From positions 40,317,442 to 40,381,441 of the forward strand of contig NC_054082.1 of assembly GCF_017562075.2 (NCBI RefSeq): DNA of 64,000 nt, written 5' to 3'. Positions 60,601 through 64,000 of this stretch are shown here, one piece after another (the stretch's first letter is position 1; every line of letters starts with the position of its first letter). Under the pieces are notes generated by a model. It did not search any database. It worked only from the letters and a program-made list of their open reading frames with translations, and was not told the origin of the DNA. This DNA is from Anopheles merus (lineage: Eukaryota > Arthropoda > Insecta > Diptera > Culicidae). Made by a program: the position numbers and the translations under genes.

Positions 60601-63600
60601 CTGCACCAAGGATTTCCCATCTCGAGACCGCGCTCGATTGGAACGGTGGCCGGTCCGTCGCCGTTACGCGCTGGCGCTGCCGGAATGGGCATGATGAAAC
60701 ATTTACCTCATCAGCACTCGCCCGGAATGCATCGAATGGGGGCAAACAATGGAGCGATAAAGATGGGGAAAGGGGGATCTACGAAGACGAAAGACATTCT
60801 GCAGGCAACAGCAGCGGCTGCCGCTTCGGCCGGCCCCGTGGGTACGATGATGATCGGTACACCCTACCGCTTCCCGGATGTGTGCCTTCCGGGCAATACA
60901 TTGCTGTGGGATCTTCTTCAGGATGATAAGATTGTAAGTACAAGTTTGTTTTCCTTCGATTCGTTATGTTTTTCTTGAACCATTGCTCTAATGCTGTAAT
61001 TTGTCTCGAACGTCGCGCAGGGACAGCTGGGCGAATCGATCGCACTGGAGGCGGAGAAAGTTCTCGGCACGTTGCTTTGCTTCCACACGGACAAGCACAT
61101 TCGCACACGGTTCATCGAAGGCTGTTTGCAAAATCTGGCCGATAATCGAAGCGTGGTGACGAGCTTGAAGCTGCTGCCCAAGCTGTTTGCATCGTTCCAG
61201 CAGTTCCGCGACGTGACCACGCACCAGGTGGTGCTGTGGTCGGAACGACAGCATCGCATGATGTTTCATTTCTTCAACAATTTGAAACACTACACGTCAA
61301 CGTTTCGAAACAGTGCTGGCGCAGCCAGTGTAGTACTACCACCGTCCGATGGCACCGGACAGTGCGGACCGCTTTATTCGCACGTAACCCAGATCCAGGT
61401 GCGGCTGCAGTTCCTCACGTCCGTCTTTAGTGACGTCGGTTCGCCGAGAAGTTTTCGCCTGACGCTGAACCAGGTGGACAGCCTGTGGGCCTGTCTGGCC
61501 AACGATCCAGAGTGCAGCGATTGTCTGTTTTCCTGGCTGCAGGCCCAGGTGAAGGGCGGCGACACCCATGCGCTCGGATTGAACGCAATACAGCATCTGT
61601 ATCTGAAGCGCCTGTCGGAGCTGAAACCGGAAGGCATTTCGATGGTTGCGTTGGGCCTGTTTCAACAGCTGTTCACCCTCGGCCGGGAGGAGATTTTCGG
61701 CCAACCGGTTGACGGTGGCGAGCGCGATCGTGAAACGGACACGGTCGGCATGGAGCACCTGTGGAAGATAGCTTTGCGGGCAACCAACACCGACGTGTCG
61801 CTGTCAGCCATCCAGTACATCAACACTTACTACATGGAGAAGCAGCTGAAGTACGAGCACCAGTTTGTGGCACAGTGTATGAACCATCTGTCGCAGGCGG
61901 TCGAGGAGCTGAATCAACATTCGGACAACAACGGGCCGGCCACCGAGTATGCGCTGATGTGCGTGCAGCGTGCGCTGATGCTGCTCAACACGCATCTCGA
62001 CACATTCCGGCGACGATACGCTTACCATTTGCGTCGCTGGGCCCTCGAAGGCAAAGACATAGGGGCACACAGTGCCCTGCGCACGGAGGGCCCCGGTCCG
62101 CCGATTAGAATTGTGCTGCAGCCGGCGGGCGTGCCGGACAAATCGTTTCTCAACATGCACGCGAGCGATCTGGTGGCCGACCTGAAGGCGGAAATTGCCA
62201 AATGGTGGGAAAAGTATCAAGCTGTCCCGCAGGCGAAAACAGCCCCTGCCAACAACACCAGCACTCCAGGCAGTGGGGGCGAGCAGAACAGTGCGGGTGG
62301 TGGCAGTCCGGCCCCGGTGCTGGGGCTGCTGCTAAACGATGGACCGCTGAGAATCATCACGCAGGGTCAGGAGATCACGTCCGAGTACGATGAGCGCAGC
62401 CTGGCGGACGTGGGTTTTAAAGATAATCAGATGGTGTACGTGTCGCTCGGTGGACGCAGTGGCCGCAGGCGCGAGCAGAGCGAAAATCCTTCCATGCAGC
62501 CGCCGCCCCCGAAGGACTGTCTGCCGACGCTGCTGCTGCTAAAGCCACCGTACTTTGAGCAGCTGTTCCGTTTGATGCAAACGCTGGGCGACATGAAAAT
62601 CAGCACCACGGGAGAGCGCTGCCAGCCCAACACCAAGGCACAGTTGCTGTCGCGTCGCGTCTGGGACATACTCGCAATGCTGCCCACGTGTCCTTCCTTT
62701 TTCAGCACGCTGAAAAATCTGTCCTTCAAATGTGCAGCTCGGCCGAAAACGGACGAACAGTGCGAGGAAGAGTTGGGCGAAGCGAAGCTACCACAGCAGA
62801 GAGGTGACGAAAGTGCAGAAGGCTCTGTCAAGGAAACAGATCCCCTACTAGGGGGTTGTTACACGCTGGAGGAAATTCTTGATCCGTACAACCTGCAAAA
62901 GTTCATGTACGCCCTGCACATTGTGGAGAGCCTGTGTAAATCGAAGTTTGTGGGCAATTGTTGTGGCAGTGGTGCCGGTGGCGTGATGCACTTAAAGCAG
63001 GTTCCATTCACCGAGGGTGGCAACAATCGTGCCACGGTGGGAGTGGCCGGGACAAGCTCCAAAACGCTGTTGGTTAAGAATCAACTAAAGCTGAAGATTT
63101 CCTCTTCTAAGTCGCTGAAAATGCAACAGCAAAGTGGTATCCCAAGGCAGGAAACGTCCGTTGCCGCAGCAACCAGCAATCGATCGCCATCAAAGGGCGG
63201 CAAACGGGTGGATTTTGCACCCACCTCACCAGGGCCGGGTGTAGTGAAACCAACGCCATTGTGTAGTGAGGACGAACGTTCGGCCGTACTGGCCAAGGAC
63301 AGAGCGGACGAGAGTGCGGAAAATAAGGAAAACACACCGAACTGCGACGGGGCTACGAGCAAGCTAGAAGAGCAACGAACAGGTGAAACGCAGCAAGCGA
63401 TTGAATGTGAGCCAGAAGGGGCGAATGCAGGAAACGCTCAGCAAGACCCCGTGCAGGTAGATGAACCGAAAAAGTCTGAGCGCAACCGAGACGCGGAAGC
63501 AGATCGGAACGAATCCTGCGCCAGTTCGTCGCGCGTAGTCGAGTGGAGCGATGAGTTTATGCGTTGCGGTGGGTTGGCCCACCTGTATCGCATCTTCCTC

Positions 63601-64000
63601 TCCGGTGTGCTGCAAAAATCTACCGACGGGTCGGACGAGAGCGAATTGAACGAGTGGCGGCACGACTGTCTGGCTTCGTTGCTGCGTATCATGTGTCTGC
63701 TAGGCATGGATGAGCTGAAGGCCACCGAAGCGGAAGGGAATGCGATTTTGATTCCACCGCTGAATCGCGAAACACTTGCCCTGTTCGAACCGCGGCCAAC
63801 GCTCGAGCGCATTGCGTCGATCCTGAACGAGGAATCGCTTCCGGTCAATCCCAACCTGTTCAAGACGGGCCTGTTCGGTCGGCCGCAGGTCATACATTAC
63901 GCGATGAATCTGCTCGTCTGCTATGCGCACTCGTGCAAGGAGGTGCGCCGGCTGCTCTGGACCATCGAGGCAAACTCGCTCTGGCTGCAGCGTTTGATAC
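57668..64000 (+). CDS. puf: Ubiquitin carboxyl-terminal hydrolase 34 / puffyeye, N-terminal part (runs off window)
   Basis: Exons 57668-57710, 57912-59762, 59837-59891, 59964-60933 and 61021->64000 join with GT-AG introns and give 1966 codons. The start MCDVCSGFL sits alone on a 43-nt exon and parallels the MCENC start of human USP34; a longer in-frame ATG at 57836 is intronic. The alpha-helical scaffold of USP34 is recognisable along the whole product, for example RQCMCCYRDVKNFERFN, VAYKHSVHTRLEDVS, FGPNLHVEVIKQSHIVLNF and HIRTRFIEGCLQNLADN. A Gln10-Ala-Gln2-His9 tract lies at 60229-60294. A split ubiquitin-like segment is possible at about residues 1335-1455. The Cys/His peptidase domain lies beyond 64000 and cannot be checked. 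USP34 is a very large deubiquitinase; Drosophila Puf has been linked to Myc stability. Acidic and Ser-rich linkers differ from vertebrates. Confidence 0.93.
60229..60294 (+). repeat. CAG/CAY repeat coding for poly-Gln then poly-His in puf
   Basis: Ten Gln, one Ala, two Gln and nine His codons in a row. The Gln run is mostly CAG with two CAA, and the His run mixes CAC and CAT, so slippage is partly interrupted. It falls in a linker that is not conserved in vertebrate USP34. Confidence 0.95.

Overview
The window is eukaryotic nuclear DNA from a dipteran, most likely an Anopheles mosquito. The clues are short introns (55-90 bp) with GTRAGT donors and pyrimidine-tract acceptors, mosquito-style codon use (CTG, AAG, CAG, CGC, GAC), tRNA-derived SINEs with B boxes, and Tc1-, pogo- and hAT-like transposon remains. 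The species cannot be proved from sequence alone. Every gene I can support lies on the + strand.

Layout. (1) 1-32.7 kb is AT-rich and gene-poor. It holds one SINE, a (CA)n/(CAC)n microsatellite and, near 3.0-3.5 kb, two well-formed candidate exons: one of 168 bp carrying an ATG and a 36-bp microexon, both ending in phase 1. I read most of this block as a giant first intron and regulatory territory of the next gene. (2) 32.8-38.3 kb is a four-exon gene for a ~1752-aa Cordon-bleu-like actin regulator, with a Cobl ubiquitin-like domain, two KRAP-type motifs and one C-terminal WH2. All its introns are phase 1. (3) 41.7-52.5 kb holds three tandem two-exon genes for secreted family S28 (prolylcarboxypeptidase/TSSP-like) proteins. 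All three lack the catalytic His, and two of them also lack the catalytic Ser. (4) 47.3-56.6 kb is a transposon-rich strip between and after those genes: a degraded Tc1-like element with IR/DR ends, a hAT-like MITE, 5'-truncated copies of one RNase H-bearing LINE family, a second SINE whose tail resembles the LINE tail, a pogo-like MITE and short tandem repeats. (5) 57.7-64.0 kb is the 5' part (1966 codons) of the USP34/puffyeye deubiquitinase gene, which runs off the end before its peptidase domain.

The genes do not form an evident pathway. Cobl-like protein should act on actin, the S28 trio are secreted proteins that probably bind rather than cut, and Puf/USP34 acts in intracellular ubiquitin signalling. 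The most unusual unit is the S28 trio, which looks like a tandem family of secreted pseudo-proteases showing patches of unusually high DNA identity.
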